Part shown: in pieces, positions 1 to 11,454 of the stretch
Position numbering within the stretch: position 1 is the stretch's first letter
How the letters are laid out: the number at the start of each line of letters is the position of its first letter
Assembly: GCF_907165205.1 (NCBI RefSeq)
Contig: NC_058193.1
Span: 20,411,521-20,475,520 of the forward strand
Length of the DNA: 64,000 bases
Direction: 5' to 3'
Source: Coccinella septempunctata
Lineage: Eukaryota; Arthropoda; Insecta; Coleoptera; Coccinellidae
The notes under the pieces: generated by a model
The model's input: only the letters and a program-made list of their open reading frames with translations
Databases searched by the model: none
Told to the model about the DNA's origin: nothing
Program-made: the position numbers and the translations under genes

Positions 1-48
1 ATTTGATCAAGCGGGCCACAGTCGCTGATAGTCTGGTGATGGACTCAC

Positions 49-233
49 TTATTGATCAGAACGAAATTATAATCATAACCTGTGACGGCGAGCAATAAGT
101 TTTTCACATCTGTCAAAGGTTGTATCCAGTTCTTAGCAGGTAAACAAAGGCCAGAAAACTTGTAATGTAAGCCAGGATCACCATATGCTGATTGCTGTCT
201 AGGAATCTGGTGCCATTTGCCGAACACTCTCAC
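49..233 (-). CDS. ALKBH2: ALKBH2-like dioxygenase, second coding exon (gene continues beyond window)
   Basis: AlkB-homolog 2 enzymes are nuclear Fe(II)/2-oxoglutarate dioxygenases that directly reverse alkyl lesions in double-stranded DNA. This exon encodes VRVFGKWHQIPRQQSAYGDP, then a GLHYKFSG block and a segment ending NFVLIN. These match the ALKBH2 region with the FGKWH and R-x-x-x-x-YGD motifs, just before the iron-binding H-x-D. The exon opens after a TTCTCAG acceptor (minus strand, 240-234) and closes at a GTGAGT donor (48-43). The donor splits a codon that began AA. It joins exon 1 in phase 0. The iron and 2-oxoglutarate ligands must lie in later exons outside the window, so integrity of the active site cannot be judged. 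The family call is strong; separation from ALKBH3 rests on the FGKWHQIPR-type block. Confidence 0.9.
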
Positions 234-2476
234 CTGAGAAGGTCATAATGAATGTGCATAAGATTTACACAGTATGCATACACGGCATACAGATATATGT
301 ATCATATATGTATGTTTTATTGACTCTTTTTTACCCTAAGTTGAACTGGCCAAAATCAACCGTTGCACGGAAAATGACCTACCAGTGAACTCTGAAAGAC
401 TTTCATTTAGAGTTCATTGTCACCTACATACAAAATTAAAAAAAAAAACAAAGTCTGAGAAACCATCGATAAAATAGTTTCTAATACGACGTCTATGGAG
501 AGTAGAGAGAAGGAGAACGATCGCTGCTTTGAGACCACAGATTTTTTGTCCCCTAAAATATGTACCAATATGGTAGTTCATGCTTTTGCCAACAGGCGCG
601 CTGGCCATCACGAGAGTGCGAAATTTTGATTTACACGAATCAAATTGTAGTTGGCTCGTTGGCTGAGTGAACTGTTTCCCTGGTGACAGATGATAGGAAT
701 ATTATTATTTTCGATTTTTGATAAGAGAACAACATATGACCATGGTGAAATGTTGAAGCGTGCGCTAGTATAAGAGTGTTTTGGCATCGGAAAGAAAAGG
801 AGAAGACATAAAATTTCCGACAGCATTTTTGAGAGAAAATTGGAAAAAACCTCATCTCAAGAATCGACCCCGAATCAATTTGTGTGTCAAGAGCACTTTT
901 GCGATGAAGATATCAAAAAGATGATGGATTCATTATAAACGAAATCGAAATTGTCATCCCTCGTGAGAAGTTGACTCTTCTGAATAAGAATATCTAACCA
1001 ATAAAACTACATGGTTCAGAAGAGAATATTCTTGAAGAATTTTGTTGGCATAACATAATATATGGTTTATATCGGTTCTCAGCTGAGTATTGGCAACAGA
1101 ATCTACTCTAATACCTAAGTGATAAATCTGAGACTGCTACCTTTTGTTGTCTTGATGTGTACTACGCCTTACTTCGGATTTATGTAATTTTGACGATTAC
1201 GGTAAACCAACTAACATAGCTGCTTTCAATAAACAATGATAAACAAAAGTAGGTACAATTTTTTTGTTCAGTGATTTCTTTTGAATTTCATTGATTTCGA
1301 CTTGCATTTTATTGCATATAATTCAGAGAACTCATATTTAATATAGATTTGAAGAAAGGTATTTGAAAAATCATCAGAAAAACCACGATGACACATAACC
1401 TAAAATAAAATGAAGGCTGTTCATTTCAAATCATTGAACTAGTTCAATGTTTCAAATTGACGCTTGAATCCCCACCCCTTATCGACACCCGCTTTAATCG
1501 CAGCGACACCTATCCTACGTTTCCTGTTTTCGGGGACACATTTTTAGTACGTCGATCGTTCTCCTTCTCTCTACTCTCCATAACGACGTCTTTGATCTGG
1601 AAACCCACAAGAAACACTTCATCTAGTTATAACTGAATATTATCTATAAGCTTCTATGCTATGGGCAATAAGGTTTAGTTTAGAATATTGATCTGTTAGG
1701 TCTTTGGAAATGAAAATGGAAACTTAGGATTTTTCCCATTATCTTGTAAAAAGCATCATTATTTATGAAATTTTCCATTTCGATATGTTCCAGGTACTGT
1801 CAGCAAAGACTTAAAGACATGGGCTCTTGAAAGTTAACATGTCCTAGTGTTTTTCATTATTTTATTATATAAGGACAAGAAGAATTTTATTCGATAAGTA
1901 TGGTTTCCACTCTGTGTATCATTAACTGAGAAGTGGTTATAGGTACCTATCTTTTTCTTACTCATTAAAAGAATTTTATCTGAATTTCAGAAAACGTTCT
2001 AACTCCTAATTAAAATTATAATTTAATAAAATTAACCATTCCATCCCTAAAAAAGGGTTGGTATAAAAACCCATCAATGACCCAATCATTAATCATCCTC
2101 ATCAACAAAAGGTCCATTCATTTATCCATTCCTGGCCTAACCCAAAAGTTAGGATTTCCTATTCTTTTTAAACAAACTATCCCCGACTCCTAACAGAGGA
2201 TGCATGACAAAAAAAAATGTATGAAAACAATCGTAATTGAGAATAATAATTAAACCGTTCGATTACTGTTCTATAAAATATGAAAAAATGAAGAAATTAA
2301 TTCTTTTCTCTGTTCGTTACTTTTTACTCTCTTTGTGGAGTCAAAATTCAATCAACGTTATCAACTGTTTAATTTACAAATCTGTCCTGAACCAAAGATC
2401 TTTGTCTAAATCCTAAACGTAACCTAACCCCTTTTTAAAAGGTATGTAAATAGGTTATGTTTATGGTTTTTCTTAC
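234..2476 (-). other. ALKBH2 intron 1
   Basis: About 2.24 kb between the GTAAGA donor (minus strand, 2,476-2,471) and the TTCTCAG acceptor (240-234). It is AT-rich. It contains an inverted-repeat pair (see 488-1,590). I see no other exon or ORF of substance in it. Confidence 0.8.
488..1590. repeat. Intronic element with inverted arms about 1 kb apart
   Basis: The arm at 488-523 begins GACGTCTATGGAGAGTAGAG and runs on to AACGATCG. It reappears inverted at 1,553-1,590 with a small indel after GACGTC. The roughly 36-bp arms enclose about 1.03 kb with no transposase-like ORF. This suggests a non-autonomous insertion inside the ALKBH2 intron. I could not identify target duplications or a family. 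Confidence 0.5.
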
Positions 2477-2662
2477 CTTGGTTAGTTCTCCATCGTAGTA
2501 TTCAATGGACTTATTGAGATGAGTTAGTAGTTCATCAGCTAGATCTTTACTCAATAAATCGATACTGACTATGTCGAGTCCATGTTGGTTAGTGTGTCTG
2601 ACTTGTTTGAGTTGCGTTTTGTCTATATTTTCAAACGCTTCTGTTAGACTCGTGGTGTGCAT
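2477..2662 (-). CDS. ALKBH2: ALKBH2-like dioxygenase, first coding exon
   Basis: A 62-codon exon starts at the ATG whose first base is 2,662 and ends exactly at a GTAAGA donor. Its C-terminal part, LADELLTHLNKSIEYYDGEL followed by TK, aligns with the ALKBH2 pre-core segment (roughly ELEKEVEYFTGALARV in vertebrates). Joined in phase 0 to exon 2 it reads TK-VRVFGKWH, which matches family order. The short variable N-terminus (62 residues before FGKWH) fits ALKBH2. No in-frame ATG lies upstream in the open frame; codons before it read TTG TTT ATT, so the start is secure. The upstream sequence has no clear TATA box. Confidence 0.88.
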
Positions 2663-3904
2663 TTCAAAATAAATAAACAAGTCCCTAGTTGTTTAATTAT
2701 TCTTTCTTGTTGCTCATTCACCCATTCGATCCACTACAAGAAACAAATTAAGCACATGCTCACGTCTCACGTTCACATACATTTGTTCTATACGACAGGT
2801 TGTCTATGCTATACGAATTTTCTCAAAAGATCAAGTAATTCTGTTTAGTAATATTACTCATAATATTCAAAAAGTAGGCCATTTTTTAACTGATAATAGT
2901 AGAGTCGTTCAACGTACGGTCAAATCAAATGTGTGAAATCACGTAAATATTGTAATGGTTGAATTCAGACTCGAATTCAAAGTACATGTTCGGTTCGATA
3001 CCTGAGTTGTGGTTCAGAAGCGGCTTCAAAAGATAAATGAATAGCAAGTTTTATATTTTGATGAACCAGTGTGTTCATTTATATCAATAATTTCAATTTC
3101 TTGTCTGTTTTTTAAGTTAAAAATGATTCATCATTCTGAATTCATCATAATGAAAGTAAGTATACCTAACACAGAATTCCTGTACCGTGTATTTTGGGTT
3201 GTCGAATTTGACAACAGGCGCAACAAGAAATCGTTGGTAGGTAGAGACTATGGGTTTTGAGTTAATACTCAATTGTAGGGCAAAGATTATAATCTTGTTG
3301 TATAATCTTGTTGTAGGGGTAATTGTTTCATTATAAAAACAGTCTATAGATTTAAAACTTCATAAATTCGAATCCATTTAAGAATCCCATTTGCGAGAGA
3401 GAGAATTTGCGATAACCAAAAATATTTTAACAAGAAAGCATTAATATTGCGTTTGAGTAGGCACCTATTTATATGTGTATAAGTAGTATTTGATTCTGTC
3501 CACGAATATTTCGTTAATGCTCTTACACTTTTGTGGCAGGTTGCGGTTTGAAATTCAGAAATTTCGGTAATTTGGACGGGATGATATCACTTTATTTACT
3601 TATATTAGGAACTAGCGCACAAAAGAAATCTGCGAATTATGTAGATAATATGTAATTCGAAATACACATTAAACATGCAAATTTTCACATGAGGAACTTG
3701 AAAACCGTTTGTACTAGAATTCCTTCTTCAAAATTCCCGAAAAATTTATCTTCAAATCATTCAGCTCAGTAAGATTTCTATATACAGGGAAGGTCAACAG
3801 TGCTTGATCGGACGATAGGTTGATAACTCTTAAATGGAAGTGGACTCACCTTGTATATGTCGTAGTCGGATACTAAAATCCGTCAGTTTGTGAAATGACT
3901 GTAG
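2663..3904. other. Region 5' of ALKBH2, no gene seen
   Basis: AT-rich sequence expected to hold the ALKBH2 promoter and 5' UTR. ORFs here are short and have no recognisable motif. A small direct repeat (TATAATCTTGTTG twice) lies near 3,287-3,315. Confidence 0.5.
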
Positions 3905-4915
3905 TCAGAGCTGTTTAATATGTCGCCTGTAGGGCGTCCAGCTTTCGCTTCCGTAAAGAAGCGTTGGGAGAACCACTGCTTTGTAAACAGTTGTCTTGGT
4001 CTTCAGATTGAGGTCGTGATTTTGAAACACTCTGTCCTTTAGCATCCAGAATGCCCGTGATGCCGAATTGATACGGTTGTGTATTTCAGTGTCTAGGTTA
4101 GCCTTAGTATTTATGAAGCTTCCCAAGTATTTGAACTGCTCGGCCTGTTCTAGAGTTTCATTCTCCGGGCTGATATACGTTTGAAGGCTTTCTGGCGTAC
4201 TTACCAGGATTTTGGTTTTATTGTTATTGAGTCTAAGGCCTAAAGCTTCGTATATATATATTTATAGGTGTCCAACATTTTCTGTAGATCCTCTGAACTG
4301 CTAGCGATAAGTGCGCAGTCGTTTGCATATTGAAGTTTCGTGATAAACTTTGTACGGGTTCTTGCTCTGAGGCGCTTCAGGTTAAATAGGCCTCCATCAA
4401 ATCTGAATCATATTCCAACACCTCTTTCTGGCATACTCATGTTAGCTATGGCGAGGTCTACCGTACCTCGGTTTGATCGAAAGCCGCACTGGGATTCATG
4501 TAATAGCTTCTCTAAGAATGGAATCAGATGATTAGTCATAATCTTCGAGAGAATTTTACCGGCCACACTAAGCAACGATATGCCTCTGTAATTGTTGCAA
4601 TTTGACGTATCGCCTTTGTTCTTATAGAGGTTGATAACTAACTAAAGCGTCTCTGAAGTCTTGTGGCACATCTCCTTGTTCCCAGATCTTGCGGAATAGT
4701 GTTAGCAGAATATTGACAATGATTTCATCCAGGGCTTTGAATATCTCCGCTGGAACGCCGTCTAGACCAGGTGACTTATCATTTTTCATATTTTTTATCG
4801 CACTTATGATTTCCGATATTGAGATTTCGTAATCAAGAAATGTCATCGGACTATACGCGGAGAGCTGGTCCAAAATGGATAAATCCGAGTCGTTATTTTC
4901 GAGAATTTTTCTATC
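3905..4915 (-). pseudogene. RTE-type retrotransposon fragment with internal deletion
   Basis: Read from 4,915 downwards, the minus strand encodes the start of a reverse transcriptase domain (KNDKSPGLDGVPAEIFKA, then NNYRGISLL and ESQCGFRSNRGTVDL). It then jumps directly to the post-catalytic region (GLFNLKRLRARTRTKF, with QYANDCALIASSS where other copies have YADD). It ends with the RTE-typical tail NRINSASRAFW ... LPTLLYGSESWTPYRRH. RT motifs A and B are therefore deleted and the YADD box is mutated to YAND. There are also stop codons and frame breaks. It is one of six fragments of this family in the window and a dead copy. Confidence 0.85.
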
Positions 4916-7597
4916 ATAAGTTAGAATTTATTTTGAATTCATTTAACTTGTTTTTAAATATTTCAAAATTTCAAACATAAATTAGGGAAGACCAGAAAAA
5001 AAAGTAATGATAAATTTATTCAGTGTTTCCGCATTTTCACTTGTTAGCTTTAGCTAAATCTGGATGTAAATGTAGTGGGGTAAGACAAAATTGAGGAAAA
5101 ATGAATAATCCGCTCCGGATGGTACTTGTACAATCCATAAGATAATCAGCTATTTCTTCTTCTCCTATTTTCTATATATGTAATGTTTGAGTAAAGAAGT
5201 AGAAAGAGTTGAGCTACACATGAAGTACTTCCCTATAGAAAAATTCCAGGTTTGAACTGTTAAAATAAGTCCCAAAAAGTTAATCTGTAATATTGGTTAT
5301 TTAATATATTACTAATTATAAGACTATAACTGTTTGTATGTAGGTATTATTATGGTTGTAATAAAAATAGTTTTCGACTTTTTGTCCTTATACACTTTTG
5401 TTGTATGAATAGCATTCTGGCTGACGTGCATTAATTGATAACATGAATTTTTTTGACATGAAACATGCAACTATGAGTATTTTCTACTGAATCTAGTTTT
5501 CTATTTCATTGTTTATTTAAGAAAGATCTTTTCATAATGAATAATCATAAACTGTTTCGGACTTTGTAGTCTGACATCGTCAGCGTGAGATGGTCATCAA
5601 ATGAATGAAACAGTTCACGAAAACTGCCAAATACTTCTTCAACAATTAATGATTGTTAATTTCAAAGTTTCAGGAAATGAAATGTTCATTATTTTTTACA
5701 GGAGTTGGGTAATAGAATTTGCACAACTGTAAAATTTACGGATGGAAGAACATGTTCTAACTCATGATTCTACTACCATATCTTTTATTGTACGTTTCTA
5801 CTTGGTTCTTTCTTATCTTTTTCTCAAAAATTATATTCTCTTGAGAAATTGTATCCAGACTTGATTTCTTAGTAGAGATGTCATTGGAAATGTATTGTGA
5901 CTTTTCTAAAGCACAGTCTATGGATAATGCTCGAGGTACCAATAAATGATAAGGAACATGAGCAACCAGCTGTACCTACTAGGAGCTGAATCTTCTAGTG
6001 ATATAGAGGCATTTGTGGAAATAATAATGTTAAGCACTGTATTCACTTTTTACTTTTTTTCTCATCCTCCCACACTTATTCCCTCATATAAAAGGGAAAT
6101 GAGACCGAATAATGAAACATTATATTTTTATATTGATATATTACGGCTTTCTGCCAGATCACTACTATAGATTTTTTCAGAAATGTGAAAAAGTAAAATC
6201 TATCCCTAATTTTTAACAGAATATAAAAAACGTTTTAAATTAGATTAAGAAGATATCTTCCTGCAAACAGAACATTTCAGATCGAGTTTATAATGGTATG
6301 AGCTTCAGACAAAAAGTACAGAGTGAACAAATAACTATCTGCCATTAACAGTCTAAATCGACTTCTGTAATCATAGGTTGTACGCTGAGTGTTATGCAGG
6401 AAAATGTTTATATAATGTTCTATGAAATGATACACTAAATTTATTTGTTTGGTGAAATTATTTCCAGCCTAGTTAACTCTAGTCTTGAGGAAGGACATAA
6501 TCAATGTTCGAAGTAAAGTCATGGTTAACGAATTGGTTGTGTATCAGTATTATTCGTATTGGCCCCTTCACTTTCTGCCGAGAACTCATACACTGAAGTG
6601 TTGAATTATATGACAATACTCCTTTTAGTATATACAATATATTTTTTTTGATGAATAACATTACAATTTTTCAAAATTAAACAATAATTTATAGTATATA
6701 TATGAGATAGAGTTTCAGCAAAGGTACGGTTAACGGGGTACTCTACAATTTTGCGTATGATACAAGAGCTTAGTTCTTAGTTGGAAACCCCAGTAAAAAA
6801 CCCTTTCTGCCCTTGAGTATAATGGATTGTGGGGGATTAAACTGTTTACAAAATAAACTGAAATATTTCATATTGAAGGGCATCTCGCACTCCAAAAATT
6901 GACCCTATCCTCGAAGGAAAAGGAAATCCAGGGAGTCTTTCCCAAGTAACCAGAAAATTTTATCTGAAATAAAAATAAAACAAAAGCAGAAAAATATCAG
7001 ATACGTCAGATTGACCCGAAATTTGCAACTCAATTCAAAAAAGATTCGGAAACTGAATATAGGTATAGCCCTATAACCATCTTTAATGAAACGAGAGTTG
7101 ATGAAAAAATATCATCAATGACCAAATCCTAAGCAGTAAAAGTTTCATCCATTTGGCCCAAGAAGTAGGGTTTACGAATGTTCACTGTGACTAAGATTAG
7201 TGGATTAAAATGGGCTCTCTTGAAAATGTGCAGCGTGGCGCGACGAGAATTCCCTATATGGCAATTGAGTATTAAACCCCTCTTAATAATACTCAATGCT
7301 ATGGTATAGGAAGGTACAGACACTACCGACACCCAGATACACAGCTATGAAAAAATACTCAATCTTCTGTATCTCACCACATTCTCTGAAATGAGACTTC
7401 AAGGTTATCTCATAGTAGTGTACAGAATACTGAATACTCTTTTCAATTCCAAGCTGGGATCGGTTTTACTCTCAACACTGATGCTTGTCTTCGTGGTCAT
7501 AGATGCTGCGGAAAAAAATTCCAGACTATTCAGAGAGAGCAATTTCTGAGCGTTTGCCGTTTGGAAACACTTTCCTCCTTCTGTCCTTCTTCATTCA
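4916..7597. other. Gene-free AT-rich stretch
   Basis: I see no exon, repeat arm or transposase motif here that I can support. The ORFs at 5,946-6,170 and 7,129-7,332 lack family motifs and splice context and look like chance frames. Confidence 0.5.
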
Positions 7598-8063
7598 TTC
7601 GTTGCTGTATCCCGTTACCGGGAATTAATCTACAAAAAGACATAAAAAAAAGACTTATAATTTCTTGGGGCTAATTGCGACTGTGTGCCCTCCTGTGACT
7701 GAAGAGACCCAACCGTGACCTACGATCCTTCCACACTCCGGGCACTGATAGTCACCTTTCTAACGCTAGTTGTTCCCATTTACGATTGGCATTAATTGTT
7801 TTTAGAGATTGATGTAGTGTATCCTTAAACCGCTTATACTGGCCTCCTGGTTTTCGGGCTCCCTCTGTGAATTCGCCATACAGAGCTATTTTGGGGAGTC
7901 TTGTGTCTTGCATCCTCAGAATGTGGCCGCTCCATCTGAGTCGGGCCTGTGTCTCAATTGTTGTACAACTCGCGCTTTGCAAGACTTCTGCATTCGAAAC
8001 TTTGTGGAACCATCTGATGTGCATTATCTGTCTTAGATGACGTTGTTGGTTAGTGCTTGTTCG
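7598..8063 (-). pseudogene. RTE-type retrotransposon 3' end with C2H2 finger tail
   Basis: The minus strand encodes QRHLRQIMHIRWFHKVSNAE, RLRWSGHILRMQDTRLPKIA, KPGGQYKRFKDTLHQSLK and a terminal Cys2-His2 finger (CPECG ... LFSHRRAHS, in a shifted frame). The element ends at 7,598 in repeated ATTC units, i.e. an (AATG)n-like 3' tail as RTEs have. It is the same family as 45,176-45,840, with which it is nearly collinear. The upstream reverse transcriptase part is missing and a stop or frame break precedes the finger. Confidence 0.82.
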
Positions 8064-8755
8064 GCGGACATTGACGCGTATTACGATAAGTGGACGAAGT
8101 AGCAATTTCTCAATAGTTTTTTGTATGTAGGTATGCAATAGTATACTGAGCATCATATTTGTTTTAATTTTAGTAATGGGCACGTGATCAATTAATTTAA
8201 TTTTTGAATTTTGTGAGTTTATAGAATTTTTTAAACTCTTATGTATAGGGAGTCCCAAAACTAATGCAATTTAATGAGGATATAGGTTCGAAACCTGAAA
8301 ATAAGACGAAAAGTTCCCGTGGAAACGGATCTTTGAAGAGTTACGCTGCTTCAAAGATGAAGACTTGGTTACGGATTTGTTCAATTTTTTCAAAGTACGA
8401 CCAAGATGACAAATTAAATTTTGCAGAGGTATTTTTCGAATAAAGATGTACCTGAGACTAATTTTCTCATCCCTTATAGCTAGAGAGGGGTGAAAGCAAG
8501 AAGAATATCCCATTGAAAACAGAATACTATTGTACTGATTAGAAAATAAGTTACATAAAGGAGTTATTTGAGGTGATTATTTAGTTCGTTAGTTCTTAAC
8601 GAAACAGCCAAATTTGTTACGATTCCGTCAGTAAGTGGAGGCTGTATGCGTCACTAATTTTCATAATCCGTTTCAAATTTCTTCATTTTTATCTCAGTTC
8701 AAATTCATTGACCTGGTGACTAGATCTAGGGGCTTACTCGCTTTGAAAACTAATA
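8064..8755. other. Spacer, no gene seen
   Basis: AT-rich sequence between the RTE fragment and the TA-flanked element. There are short ORFs only, none recognised. Confidence 0.45.
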
Positions 8756-10252
8756 GTTGGGGAGCCGACGATGCTATATCGGGATTTACTCGAGCGTCGT
8801 GGAGACCTAGTGGATTTTGAAGATTAGATGGTAGAAAGAAGAAAAGGTTCTATGATGTATATGCACTTTCAGCGGTGGGGAAAGCGTCTGCAGGGTCTGA
8901 AAGATGTAAAAAATCGATAGGTGTACATACTCGAGCGTGTCAGATTAAGATACTGTATATTCCCTACGTGTCTCTGTTAATGAATTCATACTTATCTGAC
9001 AGTTTGCGCAGTGGGACTGGCCGTACGGAAGAGTTGAAAATGGTGAAAAAATTTTTTTTCCAGCGTCTCAGATTTTTGGAGGATATGTTAATTGGACCCA
9101 AAGGAAGCTACTCATCAAGGGACTGACAATTTGGACGTGACGCAAGGTCACAGCGATCCTTTGGAATTGTAAAAAAAAATCGTTACTTGTATATACTCGA
9201 GCGTGTCAGATTTTCATACAGATGGTTAATCTGGGTGTTGTAGACGTGTTGACCCATTAATCTAACACTAATCAGGGGGGGTTTTCTTAATCTGACACTT
9301 TGAAGATGATAAAAATGCTTTTTTTCCAATATTTCCCTCCCTGTACCTCTAATCGTTTCTGTATTCATTATGAAAGTTGTAGATGATAAAATTCTACACA
9401 ACTTTTGTCTGAAGCAATTTCACATACTCTTAACCGTTCTCGAGTTAGAGGGCGATAAGGGCGAGAAGCTTAGCCACACATGCGAAAGGGCAAGGTCTAT
9501 GTAGAATCCCAGTCTAATCTACAATTGTCAAAATTACAAGGTATTTCTATGATGACAATTTTGAAATTAGTCACGAAAATTTTAGTGTTGTCTGTGACTG
9601 AACCTTAGAATGTACTATTTTCCATCGAGTGAATGTTCGCTTCAGCATGTATGGCTAAACACCTCGCATTAATCGCCATATAGGTATCTCAAAAACGTTT
9701 GAACGTACGAAAAATTGCTTGGGACAAGATTTGTAGAAAATGTTATACTCTACAACTTTTATGATGAATGCGAAAAAGATTGGAAGCCCAGTGAAGGAGA
9801 TAATTCAAAAAAACTGATTTTTGTGACCTTTATGGCCAATTCTTATGGTTTCGGCTAGCTAAAACTGTCAGATTATATTTTTTTCGTTATTCTTGCATCA
9901 TTACTTCAAAATAAGAAAAAACGCCAACGCGCTCGAGAATGTACACGTGACGTTTTTTTTTGCAACTTTGGCGCCCTCCCACACATTTTCGACAAGCTTA
10001 AATTGTCAGATTAAGAGAATATATACTTTTTAACATGTAATTAACCACATATATCTTAATCTGACACGCTCGAGTATGTACAATGATGGTTTTTTTTTTA
10101 CTATTCTGACAGGCTGTAGGCTGTCCTAGACAATTCCCCCTATATACAGGTCTAATTTTGGTAGAGGTGCTCTACAGGGTCCAAGGTATGTCCCCTTACA
10201 TTAATCTGACACGCTCGAGTAAATCCCGAATTTCCCTCTTCGGCTCCCCAAC
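8756..10252. mobile_element. TA-flanked element with recurring CTCGAG motif, copy 1
   Basis: The ends are inverted: GTTGGGGAGCCGA at 8,756 and its complement TCGGCTCCCCAAC ending at 10,252. Each end is flanked by TA and followed by a second inverted block (CGGGATTTACTCGAGCG). Inside, CTCGAGCGTGTCAGATTAA or a close variant recurs in both orientations (near 8,930, 9,197, 9,930, 10,056 and 10,201). No transposase ORF is visible. The size is 1,497 bp. A second copy lies inverted at 43,561-44,772. The TIRs and TA duplication suggest a non-autonomous DNA transposon; the superfamily is not established. Confidence 0.8.
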
Positions 10253-10474
10253 TATAAAGTAAGGGATCGCTTCGGTAGCTTCATTATTGAAAATAATGAT
10301 CGTAAAATGGGCATCAGAAGAATAGTCCGTCTAACCTCAGGAATCTCATGTTGAAGGATAGTCCTCGAATTGGAGGACCCTCTCATAAAACAACGAACCT
10401 TAATTAACCCTACCTAACATATAAGCTGTCCGTACAAAGTTTACCCAACACAACAAAATCAACGAATTGATGAC
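10253..10474. other. Short spacer
   Basis: No supported feature. Confidence 0.4.
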
Positions 10475-11350
10475 AATCAACACCTCGATGTTGTTTGGCC
10501 AACTTCGTCCCAGAAGCAGAGGAAGGTTATGCATGTGTCCGGCCATGAAAATGAACCATAAACAATCACACAGAAGCCTCGAACAATGCCTAAATCCCTA
10601 GAAGGAAATCCAGGAACGGGGACACCGTTGGGAAAAGCCCGAAAGCGCAAGCTCCCATCCAAACAGTATTCCCGGGAAGCTGTACTTTACGTTCAACATC
10701 ATTTATTGGAAATCTCTCGAAGTTGCGCTGTGCGGAACCTCCGGCCAGTTGACGTGTCGCGCGCGTCTTTTTTCGCGGTTTTTCCGACCGATTTCGCGCG
10801 CCGCATTTTCTAACCCTTGGGATTTCGCGAAAATTATTCTCATCCCCGAAAACGTTCGAAAATATCACGACCATGATTTTCGTCCCGTTTCCGGAAAGCT
10901 ATATGTGAAAATATTCGATTAATTCAGTGTTTAAATGTAGTTCAACAAGTTGCACTCCGACATCATATTTTTTCCTCGAGGTGAGACATTCATATTTCTA
11001 ATGAGATTTAGTTTTCAACGTCGAACAACCTATTTAACGTCGTCGGAGGATTTACCTGTTGCTTCTTCCGTCCGGCTAATTGAATTCGGTGGAATAGTAA
11101 GAAATTTCTGCGAACTGCTATTCGATGAATGGTGGAATTTAATCGAACGAAACTGGAATTCGTATCGAGGAATTGAATTTTGCGCAAATATTTGCAGATT
11201 TGCATCCTTGAAATTGGTGGACGGAAAGCAATAAGTAATTGGGTTTCTATCCAACAAGTCGCCGTGAGATGTAATCTAATTATGTGCGAGATTTTTCTAA
11301 GAAATACGAACGGAATCGCGTTTTCATCAAGTCCCTCGCGAAAGTAGAAT
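10475..11350 (+). promoter_or_regulatory. CpG-richer island; candidate promoter or 5' UTR exon
   Basis: This stretch is visibly richer in G, C and CpG than its surroundings (for example CGCGCGTC and CGCGCGCC near 10,760-10,805) and contains no repeat seen elsewhere in the window. A good splice donor, CTCGAG/GTGAGA, lies at 10,980/10,981 on the plus strand. An insect-type initiator-like TCAGT sits near 10,922. Several overlapping open frames occur on both strands, none with family similarity I recognise. It could be the promoter and first non-coding exon of a plus-strand gene such as Elk 15 kb downstream; that link is inference only. Confidence 0.35.
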
Positions 11351-11454
11351 TTTTAGATATTCATTTGGCTCAGTTAATTTTGTTGTTAGGTTAGTAAATT
11401 CGAATCTATACGTACAGGGTGCTTTATGAGACAACGGCAAAACTCTGAATAGTA

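Noticed and set aside
10950..11234. 94-codon ORF and its antisense partners in the GC-richer island
   Set aside because: Overlapping open frames on both strands with no family similarity; better explained by base composition.
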